Below are positions 28,895 to 37,101 of a stretch of 64,000 bases of DNA, in pieces. A program made the position numbers and the translations under genes. The stretch comes from Kallotenue papyrolyticum (GTDB lineage: Bacteria > Chloroflexota > Chloroflexia > Chloroflexales > Kallotenuaceae): positions 1 through 64,000 of the forward strand of contig NZ_JAGA01000003.1 in assembly GCF_000526415.1 (NCBI RefSeq), in the 5' to 3' direction. The notes under the pieces are model-generated. The model worked only from the letters and a program-made list of their open reading frames with translations, was not told the origin of the DNA and ran no database searches. The first letter of the stretch is position 1. Each line of letters begins with the position of its first letter.

Positions 28895-30016
28895 TCACTT
28901 CAGCGCCTCAAGATAGGCGCTCAGCGCCGCGATCTCGTCTTCCGTCAGCGTACCGGGCTTGATCGTCGCGGCCATGCGGTTGCCGGGCTTGATCGCGCCG
29001 GGATCGCGCAGCCAACGGCGCATATTCTCGGGCGTGTTTTCGAGCCAGCCGGCGACAATATGCTGGCGGCTGCCAACATGCGTGAGATTGGGACCGACGC
29101 GCGCCACGGCGTTGGGATAGCCGTTGATCGCATGACAGCCGATGCACCCCTTTTCGGCGAACAACCGGTAACCGCGCGCCTCAAGACTCATGGGTAGTTG
29201 GGCCGCGGCCGTCGCCGCAGGCGAGGGCTGCGTCTGCACGGCCACACCCGCAGGCCGCCCCTGCGACACCTCCGCAGGCACACGGGCAGGCTGTTGCTGC
29301 TGACGCACCCAGGCCTCGAAGTCGGCAGGCGGCTCGACCACGGCCCACAGCGCCATCATGGCATGCGTACCACCACAGAACTCGGCGCACTGGCCGCGCA
29401 GCATGATGCGCTCCGGCCGATCGTCAGGCCGGAAGGTCATGCTGTTGACATGGCCGGGCACCACATCGGTCTTGCCGGAAAGCCGCGGGATCCAGAAGCT
29501 ATGGATCACATCCGCCGAACGCAGCTCGAAGCGCACGTCGCGGCCTGCCGGCAGGTGCAGCTCGTTGGCGGTGATGATATTGTACTGAGGATATTCAAAC
29601 TCCCACCACCACTGATAGGCGGTGACACGCACCAGCAGCGACTCGGCCGGCTGTTTGACCAGCAGCGCCTGCGTGCGAAAGGTCAGCGTGGCGATCACGA
29701 CGACCACCACCGCCGGTACGATCGTCCAGATGATCTCGATCGGCGTATTGCCGTGGATCTGCAACGGAATACCGTCCTGGGGGCGGCGCCGAAAGCGGAT
29801 CACGGCATACAGCAGCGCGCCCTCAACGATGACGAAGACGCCCAGCGCTAGCCAGAAGACCGGACGGAAGAGCGCCAGAATCTCGCGCGCTGCGCTGCCA
29901 TCCGTGCTCAGCGTCGATTGCGGATGCCCTGCGGCGCAGGCCGTCAGCGCTAGCATGGCAAGCACCACTGCGCTCCCCTGCAGGAGCCGACCCCTTCGTT
30001 TGCGACACGGCTGCAT
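28895..30016 (-). CDS. ctaC: Cytochrome c oxidase subunit II fused to cytochrome c (caa3 type)
   Basis: A 373-residue lipoprotein. The lipobox LTAC places the modified Cys at residue 27. Two membrane helices follow, then the cupredoxin domain with the CuA site (GQCAEFCGGTHAMM) and the aromatic electron-entry patch YQWWWEFEYPQY. After a Pro/Ala/Gln linker comes a class I cytochrome c with GCIGCH and a distal Met in the last 40 residues (GNRMAATIKPGTLTEDE). The fusion defines a caa3 oxidase that takes electrons from cytochrome c. The start at 30016 follows AAGGAGA; the longer frame to 30121 would cover the promoter. Confidence 0.95.
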   Translation of the reverse strand: MQPCRKRRGRLLQGSAVVLAMLALTACAAGHPQSTLSTDGSAAREILALFRPVFWLALGVFVIVEGALLYAVIRFRRRPQDGIPLQIHGNTPIEIIWTIVPAVVVVVIATLTFRTQALLVKQPAESLLVRVTAYQWWWEFEYPQYNIITANELHLPAGRDVRFELRSADVIHSFWIPRLSGKTDVVPGHVNSMTFRPDDRPERIMLRGQCAEFCGGTHAMMALWAVVEPPADFEAWVRQQQQPARVPAEVSQGRPAGVAVQTQPSPAATAAAQLPMSLEARGYRLFAEKGCIGCHAINGYPNAVARVGPNLTHVGSRQHIVAGWLENTPENMRRWLRDPGAIKPGNRMAATIKPGTLTEDEIAALSAYLEALK

Positions 30017-30112
30017 GCGCTCTCCTTCGGGCGCGAAACAGGCCCGGTGATCCTGTCGACGACAAAGCGCGGCTGCGGGGCAGACGATCGCGACAGGCCC
30101 GCTGGTAGCCCC

Positions 30113-30140
30113 ATTATACAAAAGCCGGCAGTCGCGTCAA
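30113..30140 (-). promoter_or_regulatory. Promoter of the cta operon
   Basis: On the minus strand TTGACG (30135-30140) and TATAAT (30113-30118) are 16 bases apart. Transcription would begin near 30106, giving a leader of about 90 bases before ctaC. Confidence 0.75.
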
Positions 30141-30182
30141 TCGGGATATGCAGGCGTGTGCCGCTGCGTCAGCCAGGCTGCG

Positions 30183-30191
30183 TGCTATACT
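30183..30191 (+). promoter_or_regulatory. Extended -10 promoter of the CpXC gene, likely leaderless
   Basis: TGCTATACT is an extended -10 element. Only 7 bases separate it from the ATG at 30199, so transcription would begin at or next to the start codon. No Shine-Dalgarno sequence precedes the ATG. Confidence 0.55.
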
Positions 30192-30198
30192 CCCCTCC

Positions 30199-31056
30199 AT
30201 GGAAACACAATCCCCGGCGCCCACGCGCTCGTTGGCCGAACCATGGCGCCAGATCTGCCGGCGCTGCGGCCACGCCTTTGAAACGCCGATCTGGCTGATC
30301 GTCGATCTGGAGGAACGGCCCGACCTACTCCCACGCCTGCTGGACGGCAGCCTCCACCAGGCGATCTGCCCGCACTGCGACGCGAGCCATGCGCTGGATG
30401 CACCGCTGCTGGTGCATGATCCCGTTCGGGAGCGGCTGCTGTTCGCCGCGCAGGCGAGCAGCGCGCCGGCACAGGCGCGCCGCATCGCCCGTGAACTGGG
30501 GACGCGCCTGATCGCGGCGCTGCCGCGCGCCGCCAGAGCCCCCTATCTGACGCGTGCCTTGCATGTCAGGGGCCTGCGCGAGCTGCAGCGCCTGCTGCGC
30601 GAGAACGCGACCGGCGATGCGCTCTCGGCGGCGCTGCCGGCACTGATGCAGGCCACGACCCCGGCCGAAGTCCAGGCACTGGTGCACAGCCATCCGGTGC
30701 TGGGCACCGCCGAGGCGCGCGCGCACCTACGGGACTATGTCAGCACGCTCCAGGCCCGCGGCGAGGCCAGTCTAGCGCGTGCGCTGCAGCAACGTTTGGA
30801 AGCGCTGGCGGCGGCGCCCGACACACGCGTGGCCCTGTTGCACCGCCTGCTGCACGCCGGCGGACCCGAACAGCGGCAGGCGGTGCTCGCGCGCCAGCCG
30901 AGCATACCGGCGGAACTGCCTGCCATGTTCGAGGCGCTGGCCGTCCAGGCCGAGCGGCGCGGCCTGGCGGCTGTCGCCCACGACCTGCGCGTGATCGGCG
31001 ACGAAACGCGCCGGCAGATTCAGGCGCGACACCCACCAACCGACCGCGACGCCTGA
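30199..31056 (+). CDS. CpXC-domain protein
   Basis: A 285-residue soluble protein. The N-terminal 75 residues form a CpXC zinc-ribbon-like domain: ICRRCGHAFETPIW with a second pair in AICPHCDASHAL, spaced around a helix (VDLEERPDLLPRLLDG). The remaining 200 residues are helical, Leu- and Ala-rich, without known motifs. CpXC proteins are widespread but functionally uncharacterised; some sit with signalling or protein-quality genes. The ATG at 30199 is preferred as the -10 box lies only 7 bases upstream. It is divergent from the cta operon. Confidence 0.75.
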   Translation: METQSPAPTRSLAEPWRQICRRCGHAFETPIWLIVDLEERPDLLPRLLDGSLHQAICPHCDASHALDAPLLVHDPVRERLLFAAQASSAPAQARRIARELGTRLIAALPRAARAPYLTRALHVRGLRELQRLLRENATGDALSAALPALMQATTPAEVQALVHSHPVLGTAEARAHLRDYVSTLQARGEASLARALQQRLEALAAAPDTRVALLHRLLHAGGPEQRQAVLARQPSIPAELPAMFEALAVQAERRGLAAVAHDLRVIGDETRRQIQARHPPTDRDA

Positions 31057-31247
31057 CCGAAGCATAGACTGCCAGGGCAAGCCGGCGTGGTGAGAGTGGC
31101 GTGCCATCGGCAGGACCAACGGCGCTTGAAGCACGCCCTTGTGAGCGGTATCGTAGCCTTACTACCGCGTATGTAGCGTCCTGGCCACGGCGCCAGCCGA
31201 ACCCGCCATCATCGCGGCAACACGCTCTACCAAGGAGTTCGGAGGCA

Positions 31248-32219
31248 ATGCTCACATCGGCTCTGCCTGGTATCGATCACACGCTCTCCCTGCATCGGCC
31301 TGCGCTGGATGAAATCATCGATGGGTTGCTGCACGTCATTGCCCAATTGTTGAATCCACGACTGACAGCCATCGCACGCATCGAGACACCGTTGTACACG
31401 ATCATGGCGGCGGTGGATCGCAAACATCAGATTCGCGCAGGACAGACCTATCCCCTCACGCATACCTTCTGTCTGTACATGCTGGAACGGGAACGGCCAC
31501 TGCGCATCAACGATGTGGCCCAGGCCAACCTGCCGCTGCGCTCGATTCCAACGCGGCTCGATCTACCACTACACGCCTACCTGGGCGTGCCGCTGCTGCT
31601 CCACGATGGCCGCGTCTTTGGCTCGCTATGGGTCGCCGACGATCAACCACGCGCCTGGAGCGCCAGCGATGTTGGTCTGCTGGAGCTGATCGCCCGCTTG
31701 TTGACCCATGAGCTGAGCCGCGATGCGCTGCTGCGTCACCAGGAACGCGTCACCCAGAGCAGCCGCGGTCAGTCCACGCCCGACACGCTAACTGGCCTGC
31801 CGGCCTGGAACGAGCTGCGCCGCTTTCTGTCACCTACGAGCCGGCGCAGCGCCCCCGCACTGGCAGTCATTGCCCTGGAACCGGCCCTGGGGAGCGAGCA
31901 CCTGACGCCACTGGCGCGCCAGGAACTGGCCGGGCTGCTGATGCGCACGGCGCGCATGGTGGACTGGTGCGCGCGCGCCGATGATGATCTCTTCGTCGTG
32001 CTGTTTCCCGACGGCGAGGGCATGAGCGCCTGGCAACTGCGCATGACCACAGCGCTGCGGCTGTGGAACCGCATCCATGCCCCCCAACACCTAGCGCTGC
32101 ACGCATATATCGGCATCGCCGACTGGCACGAGGTTGCCGACGAGCCCGATCCCCTCAGCGCGCTGCTGGAGCTGGCGCGCAGCCGCGTGCGCGAGCAGGT
32201 GCCGGGCGCGCTGCGCTGA
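31248..32219 (+). CDS. GAF-domain protein with degenerate GGDEF domain
   Basis: A 323-residue cytosolic protein. Residues 10-160 are GAF-like (HVIAQLLNPRLTAIARIE, LPLHAYLGVPLLLHDGRVFG), a small-molecule or redox sensor fold. Residues 175-320 match a GGDEF domain at its conserved entry (DTLTGLPAWNELRRFL) and in the strand after it, but the active-site loop reads RADDDLFVVLF in place of RGGDEF. It therefore lacks the glycines needed for GTP catalysis and is probably a receptor or regulator, not a cyclase. The ATG at 31248 follows AAGGAG and GGAGG. The 190 bases upstream carry no gene and no clear promoter. Confidence 0.78.
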   Translation: MLTSALPGIDHTLSLHRPALDEIIDGLLHVIAQLLNPRLTAIARIETPLYTIMAAVDRKHQIRAGQTYPLTHTFCLYMLERERPLRINDVAQANLPLRSIPTRLDLPLHAYLGVPLLLHDGRVFGSLWVADDQPRAWSASDVGLLELIARLLTHELSRDALLRHQERVTQSSRGQSTPDTLTGLPAWNELRRFLSPTSRRSAPALAVIALEPALGSEHLTPLARQELAGLLMRTARMVDWCARADDDLFVVLFPDGEGMSAWQLRMTTALRLWNRIHAPQHLALHAYIGIADWHEVADEPDPLSALLELARSRVREQVPGALR

Positions 32220-32241
32220 ACATCCACGCCGCACCACCGCT

Positions 32242-32270
32242 TTGACGATCCTGGCGGCGTGTGGTACGCT
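32242..32270 (+). promoter_or_regulatory. Promoter of the FMN-riboswitch transcript
   Basis: TTGACG (32242-32247) and TACGCT (32265-32270) are 17 bases apart; transcription would begin near 32277, exactly at the P1 stem of the riboswitch. Confidence 0.65.
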
Positions 32271-32277
32271 GTGAGCA

Positions 32278-32421
32278 GCGATTTTCGGGGCAGGGTGCAA
32301 TTCCCGACCGGCGGTAGGGCGCTGCGGCGCCGAGCCCGCGACCCGTCTCGCCCCCGTGGCGAGCGGTGGATCTGGTCTAAGGCCAGAGCCGACGGTAACA
32401 GTCCGGATGGGAGAAGATCGC
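32278..32421 (+). ncRNA. FMN riboswitch (RFN element)
   Basis: The conserved core is complete: TCGGGGCAGGGTG, ATTCCCGACCGGCGGTA, GAGCCCGCGA, GTGGATCTGGT, AGAGCCGACGGTAACAGTCC and GGATGGGAGAAGA. P1 is formed by GCGAT (32278-32282) and ATCGC (32417-32421). FMN binding would favour the terminator at 32491-32520 and shut off the downstream riboflavin-transport genes. The intervening sequence has another hairpin (CCGGTG...CACCGG) that may be part of the switch. Confidence 0.96.
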
Positions 32422-32490
32422 GTAGCTCAGGCTCTGCCGGGCCGGTGTCACCCACACCGGTGAGCGGCGGTTTGCTGCTATGCCTACCAG

Positions 32491-32520
32491 GCCCTGAAGG
32501 CGCTGCCTTCAGGGCTTTTT
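32491..32520 (+). terminator. Riboswitch-controlled intrinsic terminator
   Basis: GCCCTGAAGGC, loop GCT, GCCTTCAGGGC, then TTTTT. The perfect 11-bp stem plus T-tract lies between the FMN aptamer and the permease start, so control is by transcription attenuation. Confidence 0.92.
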
Positions 32521-32527
32521 ATGCACG

Positions 32528-33394
32528 ATGCGACGGAGTTTGCCCGTGATCTCAGCTCCAGTATCCCGGCCGCGCATCGCGGAGGGAATACGCCCGGCGC
32601 CCGGACCGCGGCAGGCCGAAGCGGTCCGGGCCACGCCACAGCCGCGGCCGGCCTGGCGCGCGCACCTGCTCTCGGCGCTCGCGTTGCTCGCCCTTTGGCA
32701 GATAGCGGTGAGTCTGTTGCGCTACCCGCGCTGGCTGTTTCCAGGGCCACTCGATGTTCTGCTGCGCTTGCAGCAGGCGCTAGCCGACGGCACGCTGGTG
32801 GCGCACATCGTACCAACGCTGCTGGAGTCAAGCCTGGGCTTCTGCCTGGCGCTGGTGATCGGCTCGCTGCTGGGCTACCTGGTCGCGCACTCGCCGCGGC
32901 TAGAGCGCGTGCTGGCGCCGTATCTGACCGCAGCACAGGCCATTCCGGTGATCGCCATCGCGCCATTGATCCTGATCTGGTTCGGCTACAGCTCGGAGAT
33001 CATGCGCAATGCCATGATCGCCGCAGTAGTGGTGCTGTTCCCGATCTTCAGCAGCACGCTGACCGGCATCCGCACCATCCCCAAGGAGCTGCGCGAGGTC
33101 GGTCTGGTCGAGGGCGCGACGCGCCTGCAGCGCCTGCGCTATATCGAGCTGCCGCTGGCGCTGCCGGTGCTGCTCAGCGGCATTCGCACCAGCCTGGCCT
33201 ACGCCACCACCGGCGCGGTCGTCGGCGAGTTCATCGGCTCGCGCTATGGCCTGGGCGCGCTGATCAACGTAGCGCGCGGCTTCTTCGATACGCCGTTGAT
33301 CTTCGTGGCCCTGCTCTGCCTGGGCCTGATCACCCTGAGCTTTTACCTGAGCTTCCGCCTGGTCGAACGTCTGCTCATGGCACGGCTTGGCTAA
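32528..33394 (+). CDS. ribX: Riboflavin ABC transporter permease (RibX-like)
   Basis: A permease of up to 288 residues, similar to SsuC/ThiX-type inner-membrane components, with six membrane segments (LLSALALLALWQIAV, GFCLALVIGSLLGYLVA) and the EAA-like loop ELREVGLVEGATRLQRL that contacts the ATPase. Placement right after an FMN riboswitch indicates riboflavin uptake, as known for RibXY of Chloroflexi. No ribosome-binding site precedes the ATG at 32528; an in-frame GTG at 32546 has GGAG 7 bases before it and may be the real start. No ATPase gene is present in the operon. Confidence 0.85.
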   Translation: MRRSLPVISAPVSRPRIAEGIRPAPGPRQAEAVRATPQPRPAWRAHLLSALALLALWQIAVSLLRYPRWLFPGPLDVLLRLQQALADGTLVAHIVPTLLESSLGFCLALVIGSLLGYLVAHSPRLERVLAPYLTAAQAIPVIAIAPLILIWFGYSSEIMRNAMIAAVVVLFPIFSSTLTGIRTIPKELREVGLVEGATRLQRLRYIELPLALPVLLSGIRTSLAYATTGAVVGEFIGSRYGLGALINVARGFFDTPLIFVALLCLGLITLSFYLSFRLVERLLMARLG

Positions 33395-33421
33395 GCCTTC
33401 CACCCCAGAAAGGATCATGCT

Positions 33422-34426
33422 ATGCGGCGACTGAGTCTCGCTTTGCTGGCGCTTGCGCTCCTGATCAGCGGCTGCCGCGCGGCGGCCACGCCACCTTCCA
33501 CAGCTGCCACAGGCGGCGCGCGCACGCCGGTGCGCATCGCGATGGGCTATATTCCAGATGTGCAGTTCGCGCCCTTTTATGTCGCGCAGGCGCGCGGCTA
33601 CTACCAGGCCGCCGGCCTGGAGGTCACCATCGATCATAGCGACGTGCGCGATGCGCTGGTCCAGGTCGGCCAGGGACGGCTGACCTTCGCCAACGCCGCC
33701 GGCGACGAAATTCTGCAGGCACGCGCGCAGGGCATTCCGATCAAGCTGGTCTTCCAAACCTTCCAGCAACTGCCCGTGGCGATCTTCGCCAAGCAGAGCG
33801 CCGGCATCAAAACGCCCGCCGACCTGCGCGGCAAAACCGTTGGCGTGCCCGGACGCTTCGGCGCGACCTACATCGGCCTACTGGCAGTGCTCTACGCCGC
33901 GCAGGTTCCTGCCGATCAGGTCAACATTGTCGAGATCGGCTTCACGCAGGCCGCCGCCGTACGCGAGGACAAGGTGGACGCCGCCGTCGGCTACTTCAAC
34001 AACGAGCCGCTGCTGCTCCAGGCGGAAGGTATTCCGGTTGACGTCCTGCCCGTCTCGGAGTACATTAGCCTGGTGAGCAACGGCATCATCGCAGCGGACA
34101 CGCTGATCGAGACGCAGCCCGACCTGGTGCGGCGCTTTGTAAGCGCAACCGCGCGCGGCCTGCAGGAGACGATCGCCGATCCCGAGGCCGCCTTCCGCGA
34201 CGCATTGCGCTTCATTCCGGAGCTGCCCGCCGAGCGCCAGGCCTTCGAGCTGAACAAATTGAAACAGACCACTGCACTGTGGCAGTCGGCGGTGACGCAG
34301 CAACACGGCCTGGGCTACAGCGATCCGGCCGCCTGGGAGACTACCTACCGCTTTTTGCGCGAAAGCGGACTGCTGCAGGCCCAGGTCGAGGTTACCAGCG
34401 CGTTCACTAACGATCTGCGACCATGA
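33422..34426 (+). CDS. ribY: Riboflavin ABC transporter substrate-binding lipoprotein (RibY-like, NMT1/THI5 fold)
   Basis: A 334-residue exported protein. The signal ends in LLISGC, with the lipidated Cys at residue 18. The mature part starts VRIAMGYIPDVQFAPFYVAQARGYYQAAG, the entry of NMT1/THI5-like binding proteins; KTVGVPGRFGATYIG follows. It would capture riboflavin (or a precursor) for the RibX permease. AAAGGATC precedes the ATG at 33422. Its stop codon overlaps the next ATG. A thiamine-precursor binder is the usual alternative, but the FMN riboswitch argues against it. Confidence 0.87.
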   Translation: MRRLSLALLALALLISGCRAAATPPSTAATGGARTPVRIAMGYIPDVQFAPFYVAQARGYYQAAGLEVTIDHSDVRDALVQVGQGRLTFANAAGDEILQARAQGIPIKLVFQTFQQLPVAIFAKQSAGIKTPADLRGKTVGVPGRFGATYIGLLAVLYAAQVPADQVNIVEIGFTQAAAVREDKVDAAVGYFNNEPLLLQAEGIPVDVLPVSEYISLVSNGIIAADTLIETQPDLVRRFVSATARGLQETIADPEAAFRDALRFIPELPAERQAFELNKLKQTTALWQSAVTQQHGLGYSDPAAWETTYRFLRESGLLQAQVEVTSAFTNDLRP

Positions 34427-34896
34427 GCAATACCGGAGGCGTGATACCTGCAGACACAGGGCCAGCACCGGATGCCGATCAGCCACCTCGCCGCGCGGTG
34501 CGCGTGCTGGTCGGCATCGGCATCAACCCCGACAGCCAGCGCCTGCTTCAGACCGCTTTCCGCCTGGCCCAAGGGCTGGGTGGTGAGCTACTGGCGCTGC
34601 ATATCCAGCCACCCGGCAATCCCACGCGCCTCTACCGCGCCAACCTGGAACGCCACCTGCAACAGGCGCGCGACCTCGGCGCGCACGTCGAGGTGATCAG
34701 TGGCCATGATATCGCTACAACCCTGGTCCACTATGGCCGTATCCACCAGGTCACCCATCTGGTGGTCGGCCAGTCGGACGTCAGCCGCTGGCACGAGGTC
34801 ACGCGCGGCTCGATCGTCAACCGCCTGCTGCGCCTGATCCAGCAGCAGCAGGCCGGTATCGACCTGTACGTCGTCACTTCCAGCGGTCTCGCCTGA
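34423..34896 (+). CDS. Universal-stress-type protein resembling the KdpD Usp domain
   Basis: A 157-residue single Usp domain: VRVLVGIGINPDSQRLLQTA (strand 1 and helix), LLALHIQPPG, and the C-terminal VVGQSDVSRWHEVTRGSIV, which is the ATP-binding loop and is very like the Usp domain of KdpD sensor kinases (GXS...SRW...RGS). The family binds ATP or nucleotides. It is coupled to ribY by a 4-base overlap and hence falls under the FMN riboswitch, which is an unusual place. No histidine-kinase part is attached. Confidence 0.78.
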   Translation: MSNTGGVIPADTGPAPDADQPPRRAVRVLVGIGINPDSQRLLQTAFRLAQGLGGELLALHIQPPGNPTRLYRANLERHLQQARDLGAHVEVISGHDIATTLVHYGRIHQVTHLVVGQSDVSRWHEVTRGSIVNRLLRLIQQQQAGIDLYVVTSSGLA

Positions 34897-34908
34897 ATAA
34901 AATCACAA

Positions 34909-34964
34909 TACTAGTATCACTTACTGATAATCTCGTTGACATTTTACCGGGCCACACCTATACT
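34909..34964 (+). promoter_or_regulatory. Promoter and AT-rich palindrome of the MFS gene
   Basis: TTGACA (34936-34941) and TATACT (34959-34964) are 17 bases apart. Just upstream is the palindrome ATACTAGTAT (34909-34918) in an AT-rich stretch, unlike the surrounding DNA, and a plausible binding site for a regulator. Confidence 0.7.
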
Positions 34965-34990
34965 TGCCACACCACGTGAGGGAGGCAAGC

Positions 34991-36265
34991 ATGCGAGGCT
35001 GGTCCGGACTATGGCGGCACCCCGCGTTTGTGAAGCTGTGGGCCGCCGAAACCATTTCGGTGTTTGGTTCAACAATCGGCGGGCTGGCGCTACCGCTGTT
35101 GGCTGCCAAGCAACTCAACGCTACGCCGGCGCAGATGGGCATACTGAACGCCACGGCGACGCTGCCCTGGCTACTGATCGGCCTCTTCGCCGGCGTCTGG
35201 GTTGACCGCCTACGCCGCCGCCCCCTGCTGATCGCTGCGGACGTGGGCCGCGCGCTGGCGCTGAGCCTGATTCCGCTGCTGTGGTGGCATGCAATCCTGC
35301 GCATCGAAGTGCTCTATCTGATCGGCTTGATGGTGGGCGTGCTGACGGTGTTTTTTGACATCGCCTACCAGTCCTACCTGCCGGCGCTGGTAGGCCGTGA
35401 GCAGATCGTTGAGGGCAACAGCAAGCTGGAAGTGAGTCGTTCGGCAGCGCAGATCGCCGGTCCTGGCCTGGGCGGCGCGCTGGTGCAGTGGATCGGTGCG
35501 CCGCTGACGATCCTGGTCGACGCGCTCTCATTCGCTTTGTCGGGCCTACTGCTGGTATGGATCCGCAGCACCGAGCCCGTTCCGCCACGCGCCGCGCACG
35601 AGCGCATCTGGCGCGCGATCGGCACGGGGCTGCGGCTGATCGTGCGCCATCCCTACCTGCGTCCGCTGGCCGGCTATGTTGCCACCTTCAACCTGTGCGC
35701 CAGTATCGCCAACGCCCTCTCGGTGTTGTTTCTGACCCGCGAGCTGCGGCTGGAGCCGGCGGCCCTGGGGCTGATCCTGACCATCGGCGCGCCGGGCGCG
35801 CTGGTTGGGGCCCTGCTGGCCGGACGCGTCACACAACGCTACGGCTTGGGGCGGACCCTGATCACGATGGCCCTGCTGGGCGGGATCGGCATGACCTGCG
35901 CGCCGTTGGCGGCCGGACCGGCGCCGTTGATCAGCGCGCTGCTGATCGGCGGACAGTTCATCACCGGACTGAGCGTGGTGATCTACAACATCAACGCCAT
36001 CAGTCTGCGGCAGATCATCACACCGCCTCAGCTGCTGGGCCGCATGAATGCCAGCATGCGCTTTCTGATCTGGGGCACCATGCCCATCGGCGCGCTGCTG
36101 GGCGGCCTGCTGGGCGAAGCCATTGGCCTGCGGCCCGCGCTGCTGGTAGCCGCCGGCGGTTGTCTGGCGGCCGTCGGCTGGTTGGTGCGCTCGCCATTGC
36201 GCGACCTGCGCGAGCCGCCAACAGTGCAGCCGCCAGACATGGGCGTGGCGCATGCACAACCATGA
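34991..36265 (+). CDS. MFS efflux-type transporter (MFS_3/EntS-like)
   Basis: A 424-residue transporter with twelve hydrophobic segments. The N-terminus (LWAAETISVFGSTIGGLALPLLAAKQL) and the loop GVWVDRLRRRPLLIAADVGRA match the MFS_3 exporter group that includes EntS and multidrug or macrolide exporters. The start at 34991 follows GAGGGAGG; the in-frame start at 34964 would lie in the -10 box. It has its own strong promoter, so it is separate from the rib operon. The substrate is unknown. Confidence 0.82.
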   Translation: MRGWSGLWRHPAFVKLWAAETISVFGSTIGGLALPLLAAKQLNATPAQMGILNATATLPWLLIGLFAGVWVDRLRRRPLLIAADVGRALALSLIPLLWWHAILRIEVLYLIGLMVGVLTVFFDIAYQSYLPALVGREQIVEGNSKLEVSRSAAQIAGPGLGGALVQWIGAPLTILVDALSFALSGLLLVWIRSTEPVPPRAAHERIWRAIGTGLRLIVRHPYLRPLAGYVATFNLCASIANALSVLFLTRELRLEPAALGLILTIGAPGALVGALLAGRVTQRYGLGRTLITMALLGGIGMTCAPLAAGPAPLISALLIGGQFITGLSVVIYNINAISLRQIITPPQLLGRMNASMRFLIWGTMPIGALLGGLLGEAIGLRPALLVAAGGCLAAVGWLVRSPLRDLREPPTVQPPDMGVAHAQP

Positions 36266-36272
36266 ACCCGTG

Positions 36273-36301
36273 TTGACAGCGACGCGTCCGGCGGCTATAA
36301 T
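36273..36301 (+). promoter_or_regulatory. Promoter of the rplU operon
   Basis: TTGACA (36273-36278) and TATAAT (36296-36301), both consensus, are 17 bases apart. This is the strongest promoter seen in the window, as expected for ribosomal protein genes. Confidence 0.88.
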
Positions 36302-36326
36302 ACAGCACCAGCAACACTGAGCCAGT

Positions 36327-36351
36327 ATGGAGGGTGGCCGCCACTCTCCAT
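36327..36351 (+). promoter_or_regulatory. Hairpin in the rplU leader
   Basis: ATGGAGGGTGG, loop CCG, CCACTCTCCAT: an 11-bp stem with one G-U pair, followed by the T-rich TCTTGTTGTCT. It lies about 20 bases after the predicted transcription start and could be an attenuator or an L21 autoregulatory leader. Confidence 0.5.
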
Positions 36352-36390
36352 TCTTGTTGTCTCATACGCACACGGTAAGGAGAGACGGGC

Positions 36391-36702
36391 GTGTACGCAA
36401 TCATTCGTGACCGCGGCGCGCAGTATCGCGTAGAACCCGGCCAGGTGCTCGACGTTGCCTTGATGGAGGCCGAGCCGGGAACCGAGATCACCCTGAACGA
36501 GGTGCTGCTGGTCGGCGGCGGCGACGAGGTCAAAGTCGGCGCGCCGCTGATCGCCAACGCCAGCGTGGTGGCCGAGGTCATCGGCGCGGTGCGCGGCGAG
36601 AAGATCGTCGTCTTCAAGTATCGGCGCAAAAAGCGCTACCGCCGCCGCACGGGCCATCGTCAGGACTACACGCGGCTGGCGATCAAGGAAATTCGCGCCT
36701 AG
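36391..36702 (+). CDS. rplU: Ribosomal protein L21 (bL21)
   Basis: A 103-residue protein of the large subunit. It has the family start [21 protein letters not shown] and the basic rRNA-binding segment [22 protein letters not shown]. The start codon is GTG at 36391, 7 bases after AAGGAGAG. It is the first gene of the usual rplU-rpmA pair. Confidence 0.97.
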   Translation: MYAIIRDRGAQYRVEPGQVLDVALMEAEPGTEITLNEVLLVGGGDEVKVGAPLIANASVVAEVIGAVRGEKIVVFKYRRKKRYRRRTGHRQDYTRLAIKEIRA

Positions 36703-36715
36703 AAAGGACACAGCC

Positions 36716-36988
36716 ATGGCACATAAGAAAGGTGTAGGCAGCTCGCGCAACGGACGCGACAGCAATCCGAAGATGCGCGGTGTCAAGCTCTACGGCGGCC
36801 AGATCGCCAAGCCGGGCATGATCATCGTGCGCCAGTGCGGCACCAAGATCCGCCCCGGCAAGAACGTTGGCCTGGGCCGCGACTACACGATCTACTCGCT
36901 GATCGACGGTGTTGTCACTTTCGAGCCCTATTCGCGCACGCAGAAGCAGGTCAGCGTCTATCCCGTCACCGAAACGACCGGCGCCTGA
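36716..36988 (+). CDS. rpmA: Ribosomal protein L27 (bL27)
   Basis: A 90-residue protein. The N-terminus [19 protein letters not shown], which reaches the peptidyl-transferase centre, is conserved, as is [19 protein letters not shown]. It starts 13 bases after rplU with AAAGGA before the ATG. Confidence 0.97.
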   Translation: MAHKKGVGSSRNGRDSNPKMRGVKLYGGQIAKPGMIIVRQCGTKIRPGKNVGLGRDYTIYSLIDGVVTFEPYSRTQKQVSVYPVTETTGA

Positions 36989-37060
36989 GACGCGTTGCAT
37001 CTGCCGCGCACGGCTCCTGCCGCGCAGGCGGCGGCGATGCCGGAAGTGTACTACAGCCCT

Positions 37061-37087
37061 GCAGCGTAGCGCGACGGGCTACGCTGC
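37061..37087 (+). promoter_or_regulatory. Hairpin just upstream of rpmE
   Basis: GCAGCGTAGC, 7-base loop, GCTACGCTGC: a 10-bp stem that ends 6 bases before the GGGGAGG ribosome-binding site. It may be a processing or translational control element in the L31 leader. Confidence 0.5.
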
Positions 37088-37101
37088 GCCGGGGAGGACC
37101 C

